A DNA stretch of 64,000 nt, from contig CAYSDM010000002.1 of the NCBI GenBank assembly GCA_964429855.1, positions 62,001-126,000 on the forward strand, read 5' to 3'. The position numbers were made by a program, and so were the translations under genes. This stretch comes from CALLMM01 sp964429855 (GTDB lineage: Bacteria > Armatimonadota > Chthonomonadetes > Chthonomonadales > CAJBBX01). Positions 17,833 through 26,271 of this stretch are shown one piece after another (positions within the stretch are counted from its first letter, which is position 1; each line of letters begins with the position of its first letter). Under the pieces are notes generated by a model that saw only the letters and a list, made by a program, of their open reading frames with translations, searched no databases and was not told the origin of the DNA.

Positions 17833-19215
17833 CTACGAACTCTCCGTCACTCTCTGCAGGAAGAGAACCGAGGCTCCCGTAAACGGCGCGGAGAGTGCAT
17901 GGCGATTCCCGCCCTCCACCGTCCCCCCGTCAAACGGCTCGCCCGTCATCGGATTGAACCACTCCACCGCAAAGCGTCCCTCTGCCTCCCACAGATCCAT
18001 CCCCCCGTATCCTCCCTCCGGGAAGAAGCAGAGATAGGTTTCGCCGGGCTGAGCCAGGCAGTAGCCGGAGGTGCAGAGTTCGCCATGCGGCGCAGAGGCA
18101 TTGAGGTTCATACGCAGCGCAAAACGGCGCGTATAGCCGAGGTTTCGCCGTACCGGATCCCAGACGTGGTAGTAGCGGCGATTCAGCGAGAGGCTGTTTT
18201 TAAACCACCAGTCCATATCGTCCGGGATCGGCTCCCACGGGTCCATGAACAGCACATTCATGCCGCGCGTGAACGACTTCCATATCCAGCCCACTTCGCA
18301 TCCGATTCCCCACAGATGATCGGTATCGGTCAGGATCACCTTGCTGCCGTCCGCGGGCGGCGGGCTGTAGCGATACTCAAACAGCCGCCCAGTACTCGGT
18401 GATATCCAGTCGGCGCAGGTGGCGAAAAGCTCCGCATTGTCCTGATCGCCGCCCTCCGCCGTTATGCCGACGGGATGCTGCTTCGGCTTGCCGCGCTCGT
18501 ACTCATGGATGAATCCCGTCAGATGCTCCGACCACTCCATCGCCTCGCGATTGTGCGGTATCTCGTTGCAGATCTCCCACAACACATGATCCAGATCGTT
18601 CAGCGTGTCCACAACCTTCCGCACATACTCCTTCTGCCATGCGAGAATCTGCGGGCAGTTCAGCGAAAAGACGTTCCAGGCGCGTCCATTCTCCACGACT
18701 GGATTATCCGTCACGCCGTTAACGTTGTTGGCGGGATTCATGGGGTGATGGATCCAGGGATCGGTTTTCGGACCCGACTCTTTGATCGTCCATGCCTCGA
18801 ACAGCATGACACCGGTGTATATTCCGCGCGCGCCCGCCTGCTCCACCCGTTCGCGAAGACGGGTAAAGTAGGCTTCGTTCCAGATCGACAGATCAAACTT
18901 CGGCAATCCATCGTTGGCGACTCCGGGACCGGTGCGGGCGAAGGGCTGGGGGTCGAAACAGGTCGGCGTCTCCGACCAGCCCGCATTCTTCGTATGCATC
19001 CATTGCCAGAATCGCAGGAAGTTGTGCCCGTAGTCATCCAGCATCTGCAAAAAGCCAGAATAGTCCATATTCCGGCGGGGAGTTCCCTCCAGCCACATAT
19101 CCTGCATAACTGCCCAGGTGTGCGATCCTGTCAGATAGATTGCCTCTCCCCGATCATCGGTAAAGTAGCGCGGATTGATCGGACTCACCCGCAGCGGTCC
19201 CTCGAACAGACTCAT
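17833..19215 (-). CDS. Putative clan GH-A glycoside hydrolase
   Basis: A 460-aa protein. The start at 19215 follows a purine-rich GGGGGGAGAAAGAGG; the longer frame upstream overlaps ThuA and is rejected. The N-terminus (NPRYFTDDRGEAIYLTGSHTW) and LDDYGHNFLRFW resemble apiosidase/DUF4038-type enzymes. HVLWEICNEIPH carries the Asn-Glu acid/base motif of clan GH-A. A beta-sandwich-like C-terminus (EGRFAVEWFNPMTGEPF) resembles the putative collagen-binding domain often fused to this family. No signal peptide is visible. It lies 23 nt after the ThuA gene, so they probably act together on plant-type sugars; the substrate is unknown. Confidence 0.8.
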   Translation of the reverse strand: MSLFEGPLRVSPINPRYFTDDRGEAIYLTGSHTWAVMQDMWLEGTPRRNMDYSGFLQMLDDYGHNFLRFWQWMHTKNAGWSETPTCFDPQPFARTGPGVANDGLPKFDLSIWNEAYFTRLRERVEQAGARGIYTGVMLFEAWTIKESGPKTDPWIHHPMNPANNVNGVTDNPVVENGRAWNVFSLNCPQILAWQKEYVRKVVDTLNDLDHVLWEICNEIPHNREAMEWSEHLTGFIHEYERGKPKQHPVGITAEGGDQDNAELFATCADWISPSTGRLFEYRYSPPPADGSKVILTDTDHLWGIGCEVGWIWKSFTRGMNVLFMDPWEPIPDDMDWWFKNSLSLNRRYYHVWDPVRRNLGYTRRFALRMNLNASAPHGELCTSGYCLAQPGETYLCFFPEGGYGGMDLWEAEGRFAVEWFNPMTGEPFDGGTVEGGNRHALSAPFTGASVLFLQRVTESS

Positions 19216-19238
19216 CCTCTTTCTCCCCCCCTGTTCTC

Positions 19239-19886
19239 TCAGAGCTTCCCCGCCGACCATAAAATACCCCGCGCCAGCGTCTGGCGAAACTCTGCGCACT
19301 CCCAGGTCAGGTTGTCGTGCCCGGACTGGAAGCAGAAGACGCGGGCATGGCGATGCTGTCGTGTCCAGGCGATGGTCTTCATGCTTTTCGGGTGATCGGC
19401 GGTCAGTAACACGTCGCAGTCCGATCCCGCGTCGGGCATAGTGTAGGTCTCGTCCGTCATGGTCCAGCCGGACATCCCCTGCGTGATCGGATGGATCGGG
19501 TTCGCGACATCCACCCGTATCTCCTGTTCGGGATAGTAACCGAAAGTCCGGTCGGGAATGCCGCATAGCTCTGCCCAGAGGCTCCACGGAAGCCATGCCA
19601 GAATCGCATGGTGCAGCACCACGATCCCCTGCGAAGTCTCGCCGATTTCGGCGATGGCGTCGGCGAACGCGCCTTCCGGCGTCGCCTGATGAAAATGGTA
19701 GAAGACCAGCGCATCATAGGACTGACGCGCCTTGCCCCAGTCGTGGACAAAGTTCTCAAAGTCCTGCACATAGGCATCTATGCCGGGCAGGGCGCGAAAA
19801 AGACGATGGAAGTTCGGCACATCGAAGGGATGTCCCCCGGTTATCACCGCCACCTGCAGTTTATCATCCGATCCAGTCTGTGTCAT
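19239..19886 (-). CDS. ThuA-like (glutamine-amidotransferase-fold) protein
   Basis: A 215-aa protein. I place the start at 19886 (MTQTGSDDKLQVAVITGG), preceded by GGGAG. The pattern VAVITGGHPFDVPNFHRLF, then YDALVFYHF, then GIVVLHHAI and FGYYPEQEIRVDV is that of ThuA-like proteins, which are linked to trehalose and other disaccharide use. The usual HGL/HHA segment is present, but no classical Cys-His-Glu triad is. It sits between the MFS gene and the glycosidase gene, all on the minus strand. Confidence 0.82.
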   Translation of the reverse strand: MTQTGSDDKLQVAVITGGHPFDVPNFHRLFRALPGIDAYVQDFENFVHDWGKARQSYDALVFYHFHQATPEGAFADAIAEIGETSQGIVVLHHAILAWLPWSLWAELCGIPDRTFGYYPEQEIRVDVANPIHPITQGMSGWTMTDETYTMPDAGSDCDVLLTADHPKSMKTIAWTRQHRHARVFCFQSGHDNLTWECAEFRQTLARGILWSAGKL

Positions 19887-19996
19887 GACAGAAATCTCCC
19901 GTATTTCATGCGTTCCGATCTGCTCATCCGCCGCCGTATCACGTACAGCAGCCTTGAAGTTATGTACCATGCCTTGAAGAGAGATTCCTTTTCTCC

Positions 19997-21280
19997 TCAC
20001 AGGTCGGCGGAAGGAGGATGCCGCAGCGAGCGTACCGGAGAGAAGTAGAGCCAGAGAGCGGCGCTCATTATTCCCATCCAGGCGATCCAGAGCGTTCCAC
20101 GCATCCCTATCAGACTGCCCAGCACGCCGCCCATCAGCGCGCCGAGAGGAGAAGCCGCCTGTTGCAGCATATCCATCCCCGCATTGGCGCGTCCCAGCAA
20201 ATGATCGGGAACCGCCGTCTGACGCAGAGTCATGGCGTTGATCTGATGTATCGGCCAGGCGACATCGTTGATCAGTTGTCCCAGAAGCAGAACAACCGCC
20301 ACCATCAGGCGCGGTCCATCAATGAGCGGAAGATAGACACTGACCAGCGCGGCGTAAAGCGATGCCCCGACCAGTGACGGGCCCAGCCCGAATCGGCGGG
20401 TAATGCGACTGGCAAGGAGCGCGCCGATCAGAGACCCGATCCCGCCGACGCCGACCCACAATCCGACAAAAGCCGGAGTCATCTTCAGTTCGCGGATCAG
20501 ATAGATCCAGCAGAGCGCGCCGATAAAGCTGCCGAAGAAGGAGGTGACCGCGGAGCTTCCCGCCAGAACGCGCAGCGTCGGCTGATGCGCCACTGTCCGC
20601 AGACCATCCATAATCTCCAGCCGAAGATGCTGCCGCTCCTCCGACGGTCTGGGAGCCGGTTCCGGCTTGCGGATCAGTCCGATGCAGAGCGCGGAGAACA
20701 GGTAGGAGAGCGTGTCAACGAAGATGGTCAGCGGCGCAGAAATCAACTGCACCAGCGTCCCACCCAGCGCCTGCCCGCCTATCTCCGCCACCGATTCGCT
20801 GGCGCTCAGTTTGCTGTTCGCCTCCACCAGATGCGCCCGCGATACCAGCGCAGGCAGCGCGGCTCGATCCGCTACATTGTAAAAGACCGTCATCACGCCG
20901 ACCAACCCGGCAGCCACCCAGAGATGCCCCATCGTCAGCGCGTTCATCATCCAGGCGAGGGGAATGGTTGCCAGCGTTAACGCCCGACCGATGTCCGTAG
21001 CCATCAGGATCGGACGACGGCGCAGGCGATCCACCCAGGCTCCCGCGATCAACCCGAACATCAACACCGCAACGCCCTCCACCGCTCCCAGTACGCCCAT
21101 CTGCGCCGGAGTTGCCCGCATTATCAGCGCCGCCGTCGCCGCAATTGCCGCATCCGTGATATGCGTCCCGAAACGGGAGACCGTCTGCCCGAGCCACAGC
21201 TTGACGAAGTCCCGATTCGACCATATCCCGGCGCGATTCGCCGCGAGGGAATCGGTCTCTCTCTCTTCCGATACCTCCAC
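19997..21280 (-). CDS. MFS exporter (MFS_3 / EntS-like)
   Basis: A 427-aa protein with 12 predicted membrane segments. The GTG start at 21280 has GGGGGAGGT 7 nt upstream. Early motifs NRDFVKLWLGQTVSRFG and GAWVDRLRRRPILMATD (loop 2-3) are typical of the MFS_3 drug/siderophore exporter group. The second half begins after RKPEPAPRPSEERQH. Substrate unknown. The gene follows a consensus promoter and a leader with a long hairpin, so it is probably transcribed separately from the upstream secreted-protein gene. ThuA and the glycosidase lie downstream, but a 110-nt gap leaves the operon link uncertain. Confidence 0.85.
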   Translation of the reverse strand: MEVSEERETDSLAANRAGIWSNRDFVKLWLGQTVSRFGTHITDAAIAATAALIMRATPAQMGVLGAVEGVAVLMFGLIAGAWVDRLRRRPILMATDIGRALTLATIPLAWMMNALTMGHLWVAAGLVGVMTVFYNVADRAALPALVSRAHLVEANSKLSASESVAEIGGQALGGTLVQLISAPLTIFVDTLSYLFSALCIGLIRKPEPAPRPSEERQHLRLEIMDGLRTVAHQPTLRVLAGSSAVTSFFGSFIGALCWIYLIRELKMTPAFVGLWVGVGGIGSLIGALLASRITRRFGLGPSLVGASLYAALVSVYLPLIDGPRLMVAVVLLLGQLINDVAWPIHQINAMTLRQTAVPDHLLGRANAGMDMLQQAASPLGALMGGVLGSLIGMRGTLWIAWMGIMSAALWLYFSPVRSLRHPPSADL

Positions 21281-21420
21281 TAAAACACCTCCCCCATAAA
21301 TATAGCGCCTGCGACAGACAGCGGCTTCCCGAATCGCGTTCAGGAAGGCTGTCTATCGCAGGCGCCGTAAGGGTTGAACCGCTATCCTGCGAAAACGATT
21401 GTTTTTTCGGCTGTCAACCA
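21281..21420 (-). promoter_or_regulatory. Leader with 18-bp hairpin ahead of the MFS gene
   Basis: The leader contains an 18-bp stem (21305-21322 with 21348-21365, one G-U pair) only about 25 nt before the start, and a GGTTGA/TCAACC helix further 5'. The sequence after the stem on the minus strand (TATATTTAT) is only partly T-rich, so termination is possible but not clear. It could also end the upstream gene's transcript. Confidence 0.4.
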
Positions 21421-21426
21421 GAGTCT

Positions 21427-21455
21427 ATTGTATCGGAAGAGGGAATTTCTGTCAA
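21427..21455 (-). promoter_or_regulatory. Consensus sigma-70 promoter (TTGACA-17-TACAAT)
   Basis: On the minus strand TTGACA (21455-21450) and TACAAT (21432-21427) are 17 bp apart, directly after the stop of the upstream gene. It points to the MFS gene. Confidence 0.8.
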
Positions 21456-21475
21456 TCGGCTCCCCTTTGATCCTC

Positions 21476-22201
21476 TTACCGCTGTCGGCGGGTTGCCGGA
21501 AGTCGCTCCGACGCGGGCGCGGCAGGCGGGCTTGCTTTGGTCGTTTTCGCTCCGCCCTTTTCGGCAAGCTCAAAGGAGAACTGCAGATAGGTCTCCCGCT
21601 GCCCGCCGTCGTTCTGCGGGGCGATCATGCCGCTGACGACAATACTCTCTCCGGGGCGAACGTTCTCCTTCTTATCCAGCCGATAGAGCACACGAAGATT
21701 ACCATTGGCGGAGGCGGACGCTGGCGGCGCGCCGCCGTTACCGGCGGATGCCTGATAGACGGTCATGGAGATGGAGCCGTCCTTCTCCAGTTTCGCCTGC
21801 AGCGGGTAACTGAGCGTCCTGGAGGCGGTTCGGATCGTCACCATACCGGTCTGACCGGAAGCCAGCGAAACGGGAGCGGAGTCGAAGGTGCGGAACTGCC
21901 GCACGATATTGCTGGAGCCAGTGCGCGTTACCTCCAACTGCTGGGCGCGCACAATCAAAAATAACGGATCGCCTGCGTCCGCATCTGTCGCCTTAATAAT
22001 AATGCTGTTATCCACCGGGTAGGCGACAATGGCTTCAATGCCTCGCGGAACCAGTCCGCTCAGGTTGCCGCCACTGCGCCCCTGCTGCCTGCCCTGACCA
22101 CCCTGTCCTCCGGGACCGGTCGGAAGGTTCTGCGCCTTGAGGAGAACGGGCAGCGTCAGGATTACCACCGCCCATCCGGCAAACATACTCAGACGTCGCA
22201 T
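21476..22201 (-). CDS. Secreted protein of unknown function
   Basis: A 241-aa protein. The start at 22201 has GGAGG 7 nt upstream and gives a signal peptide ending near LLKAQ. A Gly/Gln-rich linker follows, then GIEAIVAYPVDNSIIIKATDADA, which loosely recalls a secretin N-domain strand-helix unit. The rest is beta-rich and the C-terminus is Ala/Pro-rich. I do not recognise the family. A 227-nt leader with a terminator hairpin precedes it, and paired CRP-type sites lie upstream of the inferred promoter. Confidence 0.7.
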   Translation of the reverse strand: MRRLSMFAGWAVVILTLPVLLKAQNLPTGPGGQGGQGRQQGRSGGNLSGLVPRGIEAIVAYPVDNSIIIKATDADAGDPLFLIVRAQQLEVTRTGSSNIVRQFRTFDSAPVSLASGQTGMVTIRTASRTLSYPLQAKLEKDGSISMTVYQASAGNGGAPPASASANGNLRVLYRLDKKENVRPGESIVVSGMIAPQNDGGQRETYLQFSFELAEKGGAKTTKASPPAAPASERLPATRRQR

Positions 22202-22428
22202 CTGGGTTCCTCCAAAACAGATTGTTATCACCTATGGGACGTTTCGGAGGGATAGCAGGTTACAGGAGAACGTTACATCCATGACCCAGAAAAAAGCGGG
22301 CGCTGCCCAGGGGAGAGAGTGCAGTGCCCGAATAGGTTGAAAGCGCTGAACGGATGGTTGGTACGGCATCACAGAGATATATCGCTGACCGCGGGGCTGG
22401 CAGTCAATGGCGTCCATCCCGTAATGCC
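22202..22428 (-). promoter_or_regulatory. Structured leader of the secreted-protein gene
   Basis: From an inferred start near 22428 (-10 GATAAT at 22440-22435), two 6-bp pairings cross: CGGCAT (22429-22424) with ATGCCG (22369-22364), and GGATGG (22419-22414) with CCATCC (22357-22352). A terminator follows, then about 90 nt to the gene. This is the same general plan as the leader at 15943-16147, but helices this short can arise by chance. Confidence 0.35.
22290..22330 (-). terminator. Leader terminator upstream of the secreted-protein gene
   Basis: A 10-bp stem with one mismatch (CGGGCACTGC / GCAGCGCCCG) is followed on the minus strand by CTTTTTTCT. The next gene upstream (YihY/BrkB) is divergent, so this is a leader element. 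Confidence 0.65.
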
Positions 22429-22461
22429 GAATATATTATCCCTGTTTTTCTCCCGGCATGC

Positions 22462-22500
22462 AGTGAAGCCCTTCACAGGCAGGATGTGATGTTCGTCACG
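22462..22500. promoter_or_regulatory. Paired CRP-type palindromes, 23 bp apart
   Basis: AGTGA-AGCCCT-TCACA (22462-22477) and TGTGA-TGTTCG-TCACG (22485-22500) have centres 23 bp apart. Counted from the inferred minus-strand start at 22428 the centres fall at about -41.5 and -64.5, the standard activator positions. They could also serve YihY/BrkB on the plus strand, but no -10 box is seen in that direction. Confidence 0.6.
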
Positions 22501-22552
22501 CTCAGGCGCAGGAACAGGAGGAAAGCGGAAGAGGCAGGGCGAAAGCGGGGGA

Positions 22553-23383
22553 ATGAGACACAACGTTACCCGACTCTGGCGTTACGGAAAGCGTATCGCT
22601 GACGCCTATCATCGCCACAACGGTCCCATGATGGCGGCGGCGCTCTCGTTCTATGGGGTGCTCTCTCTGGTTCCGCTCCTCACGCTCGGTCTGACTCTGA
22701 TGGTTCTCTTTGTGGGCGGCTCCGACGGCACGCACGAGAAGCTGAACCGCACGATTTCAGACTACTTTCCGGTCAGCGGCAGTCTGGTCTACGAGGCGAT
22801 TCTCTCCATTCAACGCCAGAGCGGGCTGCTGGGCGGACTGAGCCTGATCGGACTGCTCTTCACCGCCAGCGCCCTCTTCGCCAGCCTCGAAATCGCTTTC
22901 AACGCCATATGGGAGGCGCAGAGCAAGCGTAACTGGCTGCATCAGCGAATGCGCGCGGTTGCGGTGACTCTGCTGACCCTGCTTCTGCTCTTTCTCTCCA
23001 TCGGAACCACCTCGCTGATGACCTACGCCCTGAAGATGCCGCAGCTTTTCGGCAGCATCGGCTTATGGCAGCAGATACCCGGTCACCTTCTTTCCGGTCT
23101 GTTCTCGGTACTGATGTTTACGCTGCTCTACCGGCTGATTCCCGAATGCCCGATCTCCTATCGCCATGCACTGCGGGGAGGAGCGGCTGCCGGTATCGCC
23201 TGGGAAGCCGCCAAACTGCTCTTTACCTTCTACCTGAGCAACTTCGGAGCCTATGACCGCGTCTATGGATCGCTTGGAGGGATCGTTATACTGCTGGTCT
23301 GGTGCTACTACTCCGCAAAGATTCTACTGCTTGGCGCGGAAATAGCGGCGGACAGCCGACGCGCGGTCATAGAGAGGTCATAG
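22553..23383 (+). CDS. YihY/BrkB-family membrane protein
   Basis: A 276-aa protein with about six membrane segments. Family features are visible: an N-terminal RIADAYHRHNGPMMAAALSFYGVLSLVPLLTL segment, an IWEAQSKRNWLHQR loop, LYRLIPECPISYRHALRGG, and the closing GSLGGIVILLVWCYYSAKILLLGAEI. Members were once called ribonuclease BN, but that assignment was withdrawn; the function is unknown, probably transport. A GCGGGGGA site precedes the ATG. The gene is divergent from the secreted-protein gene and shares its control region. Confidence 0.9.
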   Translation: MRHNVTRLWRYGKRIADAYHRHNGPMMAAALSFYGVLSLVPLLTLGLTLMVLFVGGSDGTHEKLNRTISDYFPVSGSLVYEAILSIQRQSGLLGGLSLIGLLFTASALFASLEIAFNAIWEAQSKRNWLHQRMRAVAVTLLTLLLLFLSIGTTSLMTYALKMPQLFGSIGLWQQIPGHLLSGLFSVLMFTLLYRLIPECPISYRHALRGGAAAGIAWEAAKLLFTFYLSNFGAYDRVYGSLGGIVILLVWCYYSAKILLLGAEIAADSRRAVIERS

Positions 23384-23396
23384 AGAGGTCAGGGGA

Positions 23397-23897
23397 CTAC
23401 GATGACCGATCCCGCGAAATGATACGCAGACGATCCGGTTGTTTACGGTGCAGATGCTCCATCAACACGGCGTGTGCGCGTTCCAGTTCGCGGATCATTC
23501 GCCGCAGGCGCGCCAGCGCATGGCGATCCAGATGCTGATACATATACGGACAGAGATAGGTGGTGCAGCCGAAGGGACGCAGGTCGGCAGGAAAAGTACA
23601 GCCCTGTTCGCCCAGATGCTCGCAGGGCGCAGGAGCTTCCTCATCCGAAACGCCCTCGAACATCGCCTCCGTCATCTGCTCTGCCGCCCGCAGGACGGCG
23701 TCCTTGCCGCCCTCCAGCGCGGGTATGCGCGGCTTCCATCCGACGCCCTCCGCCAGCAGAATATCGGTCGGCGCGATACGCGCCGGACTCACGCAGCAGG
23801 GAGTCGGGCAGACCGGGCAGTAGATCGTCGTAAAGGAATCGAACTCGCGGCGAAGGGCGCGCTGCAGTCGGCGATAGGTCTCCAGAGGATTTTGCAT
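23397..23897 (-). CDS. CxxCxxCC-type putative metal-chelating protein
   Basis: A 166-aa protein. The start at 23897 follows AGAGG; the longer frame upstream contains the leader terminator and is rejected. The Cys cluster CPVCPTPCC (27-35) and the later C...GCTFPADLRPFGCTTYLCPY block match the YkgJ/UPF0153 zinc- or iron-chelating family, which is thought to bind a metal or iron-sulphur centre. The specific role is unknown. A strong terminator lies in its 5' leader. Confidence 0.75.
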   Translation of the reverse strand: MQNPLETYRRLQRALRREFDSFTTIYCPVCPTPCCVSPARIAPTDILLAEGVGWKPRIPALEGGKDAVLRAAEQMTEAMFEGVSDEEAPAPCEHLGEQGCTFPADLRPFGCTTYLCPYMYQHLDRHALARLRRMIRELERAHAVLMEHLHRKQPDRLRIISRDRSS

Positions 23898-23946
23898 AGC
23901 GCCCTCTACTTCCTCTTCGAGTCGGGGAATCCCTCTTGTCGCACAT

Positions 23947-23979
23947 AAAAAGGGTCTGCCGGAACCTGTCCGGCAGACC
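23947..23979 (-). terminator. Leader terminator upstream of the CxxCxxCC gene
   Basis: A perfect 10-bp stem (CCGGCAGACC / GGTCTGCCGG, 7-nt loop) is followed on the minus strand by CTTTTTATG. It lies 50 nt before the start codon. The upstream gene (helicase) is divergent, so this is a leader terminator. A weak promoter TTTCGC-17-TAATAG may lie just beyond it. Confidence 0.8.
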
Positions 23980-24167
23980 TTGCCCAAGAGAAAAGGAGGG
24001 TAACAACCTACGCTGAGAACGACCGGAACGGGAGGAACTCGCTCCAATCTACCTCTATTATTCCACCCGTCTGCGAGGCGAAAGACTGGTAATCCTTCGG
24101 GAAAATTCCCGGCCGAATCATTTTCCGGATATCGCTCTGTCCGAGAGTAATCCGATGAGGATAACGC

Positions 24168-24197
24168 TTGCAACAGCGGAAGGAAACGCCGTATAAT
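24168..24197 (+). promoter_or_regulatory. Promoter of the helicase operon
   Basis: TTGCAA (24168-24173) and a perfect TATAAT (24192-24197) are 18 bp apart. The start codon of the helicase is 29 nt downstream of the -10. Confidence 0.75.
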
Positions 24198-24225
24198 CTA
24201 TCTCAGTCCGCCGGAAAAGAGCGCC

Positions 24226-26271
24226 ATGTCCCGCCGAAAACGAATCCCCAGAATCGAAGATATTCTCGCCCCGAATGGTCGGCTGGCGAAAGCTCTTCCC
24301 AACTACCAGCATCGCGCCGAGCAGATCGAAGCCTGTCACGCCATCGAGCAGGCGCTGACCACCGGGCGCGTCTGTCTGGTGGAGGCGGGAACGGGAGTCG
24401 GCAAGACTCTCGCCTACCTTATTCCCGCTATCCGCGCCGCCGCCGAAGGCAAGCGGACGGTCGTCTCCACGCACACCATCAATCTTCAGACTCAGCTTGT
24501 GGAGAAGGATATTCCGCTCATCACCTCGCTCTTTCCGGAGGTCGAGATCATGCCGATCCTGATGAAAGGGCGCGGCAACTATCTCTGCCTTCAGGATCAG
24601 GATGTGGCGGAAGGAGATCTGTTCCACGCCACCGATCCGCTCTTCCGCGAACTAAAAACCTGGTCCCGGCATACAGAAACCGGGGATCAGGCGGATCTGC
24701 CGTTCGTCTATCCGAACTGGTATGAGGTGGCAGCCAATCAGGACACCTGCCGGGCGCAGGAGTGTCGCTACTATGAGCGATGCTTCTACTATCGGATGCG
24801 CTGGCGCGCTGCGGAAGCGAACCTGATCGTGGTCAACCATGCCCTGTTTCTCAGCGATCTGGCGCTGCGCGCCGCCGAACCGCAGTCGGGCATCCTCCCC
24901 GCCTATGACTATGTGATCTTCGATGAGGCGCATCATCTGGAGGATGTGGCAACCGGCATCTTCGGGCTGGAGATCGAGAACCGTCGCATTCCGCGCTTTG
25001 TGGAGCGTCTGCGCCGTATACGCGACCTGGATATAAACTACGACCGGCTGGATGCGCTGGATAACCTGAACACGATCCTCTTTTCGCCCTTCCAGGAGGG
25101 CAGGCAGGAGTTCTTTCTCAGTGATGTGCTGGATGAGAAGGCGCAGGCAGCTTTTCAGGAGGTTGCCTCACAGATATGCGTCTCTCTCGGCGAGGTGGAG
25201 AAGGAGCTTCTGGAGAAGGCGAAAGATGCCGAAGGCGCGGAGAAAGACCGCCTGCAGGGGCTGGGGCGCATGGGCGGTCGTATGCGGGAGGAGATACAGA
25301 CGCTCATTTTCCGCAACGATCCCGACTATATCCGCTGGGGAATGCGCATCCCGCCGCGAGAGCGGGAAGAAGAATCGTTCCGCTCGCGCCGTTCCGAACC
25401 GCGCACCACGCTGCACTACACCCCCGTTTCGGTCGGGAAACTGCTGCAGGAGATGCTCTGGAGCCAGATTGAGTCCGCCGTCCTGACCTCCGCCACGCTT
25501 GCCAACAGCGGCGGCTTCTCCTATCTGCGCTCCCGGCTGAACCTGCCGGAAACAGCGGTCGAGAAGATCGTCGGATCACCGTTCGACTTTAAAAAGCAGG
25601 CGCTCCTGTACGTTCCTCGCGGGCTGCCGATTCCTCCGAAAGGCGCCCTCATAGAGTATACGCAGGCGGTAGCAAAAGAGATCGAGCGCGTGGTGCGCCT
25701 GTCGCAGGGACGCGCATTCCTGCTGTTCACCTCCCGGCGGATGCTCAACGATGTTCACGACTGCCTGAAAGAGCGGCTGGAGTTTCCTATCTTTCGTCAG
25801 GGCGACCAGCCTCCAGGCAAGCTGCTGGAAGCTTTCCGGCAGAGCGGCAACGGCTGCCTGTTCGGTACGCAGACCTTCTGGGAAGGAGTGGATGTGCAGG
25901 GGGACGCCCTGAGCGTGGTGATTATTGACCGCCTGCCCTTCGCCGTCCCCGACTCCCCGATCACGCGCGCCCGCGTGGATGCGATCATCGCCGCCGGAGG
26001 CGACTGGTTCAATGAGTTCAGCGTCCCGCAGGCGCAGATACGGCTGAAGCAGGGATTCGGACGCCTGATTCGCACCGACACGGATCGGGGCATGGTCTGT
26101 ATCCTCGACACCCGTCTTCTCACGCGCAGCTACGGCGCGGAGTTTGTCCGCTATCTTCCCCCCGCCTCCCGCGCCAGCGTCTGGAGCCGCGTAGAGCGAT
26201 TCTGGAGAGATGGCGCGCAGCCTGCGGACGACACGCTGCCGGAATCGCTGCCTGCGACTCCCTCCCAATGA
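24226..26271 (+). CDS. DinG/XPD-like superfamily 2 DNA helicase
   Basis: A 681-aa helicase. Walker A is EAGTGVGKT (about 53-61) and the DEAH box is at 233-236 in VIFDEAHHLED. Between them are Cys residues (NYLCLQ, DTCRAQEC, ERCFYYR) spaced like the iron-sulphur domain of XPD/DinG. C-terminal motifs include LFTSRRM, TFWEGVDVQG (motif V) and RLKQGFGRLIRTDTDRG (motif VI). Expected activity is ATP-driven 5'-3' unwinding in repair or R-loop removal. It has its own promoter and overlaps the next gene by 4 nt (ATGA), indicating coupling. Confidence 0.92.
   Translation: MSRRKRIPRIEDILAPNGRLAKALPNYQHRAEQIEACHAIEQALTTGRVCLVEAGTGVGKTLAYLIPAIRAAAEGKRTVVSTHTINLQTQLVEKDIPLITSLFPEVEIMPILMKGRGNYLCLQDQDVAEGDLFHATDPLFRELKTWSRHTETGDQADLPFVYPNWYEVAANQDTCRAQECRYYERCFYYRMRWRAAEANLIVVNHALFLSDLALRAAEPQSGILPAYDYVIFDEAHHLEDVATGIFGLEIENRRIPRFVERLRRIRDLDINYDRLDALDNLNTILFSPFQEGRQEFFLSDVLDEKAQAAFQEVASQICVSLGEVEKELLEKAKDAEGAEKDRLQGLGRMGGRMREEIQTLIFRNDPDYIRWGMRIPPREREEESFRSRRSEPRTTLHYTPVSVGKLLQEMLWSQIESAVLTSATLANSGGFSYLRSRLNLPETAVEKIVGSPFDFKKQALLYVPRGLPIPPKGALIEYTQAVAKEIERVVRLSQGRAFLLFTSRRMLNDVHDCLKERLEFPIFRQGDQPPGKLLEAFRQSGNGCLFGTQTFWEGVDVQGDALSVVIIDRLPFAVPDSPITRARVDAIIAAGGDWFNEFSVPQAQIRLKQGFGRLIRTDTDRGMVCILDTRLLTRSYGAEFVRYLPPASRASVWSRVERFWRDGAQPADDTLPESLPATPSQ

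Noticed and set aside
22202..22552. Possible tRNA or small gene in the gap
   Set aside because: No cloverleaf with a T-arm consensus and no credible small frame; the structure is better explained as a leader and operator region.
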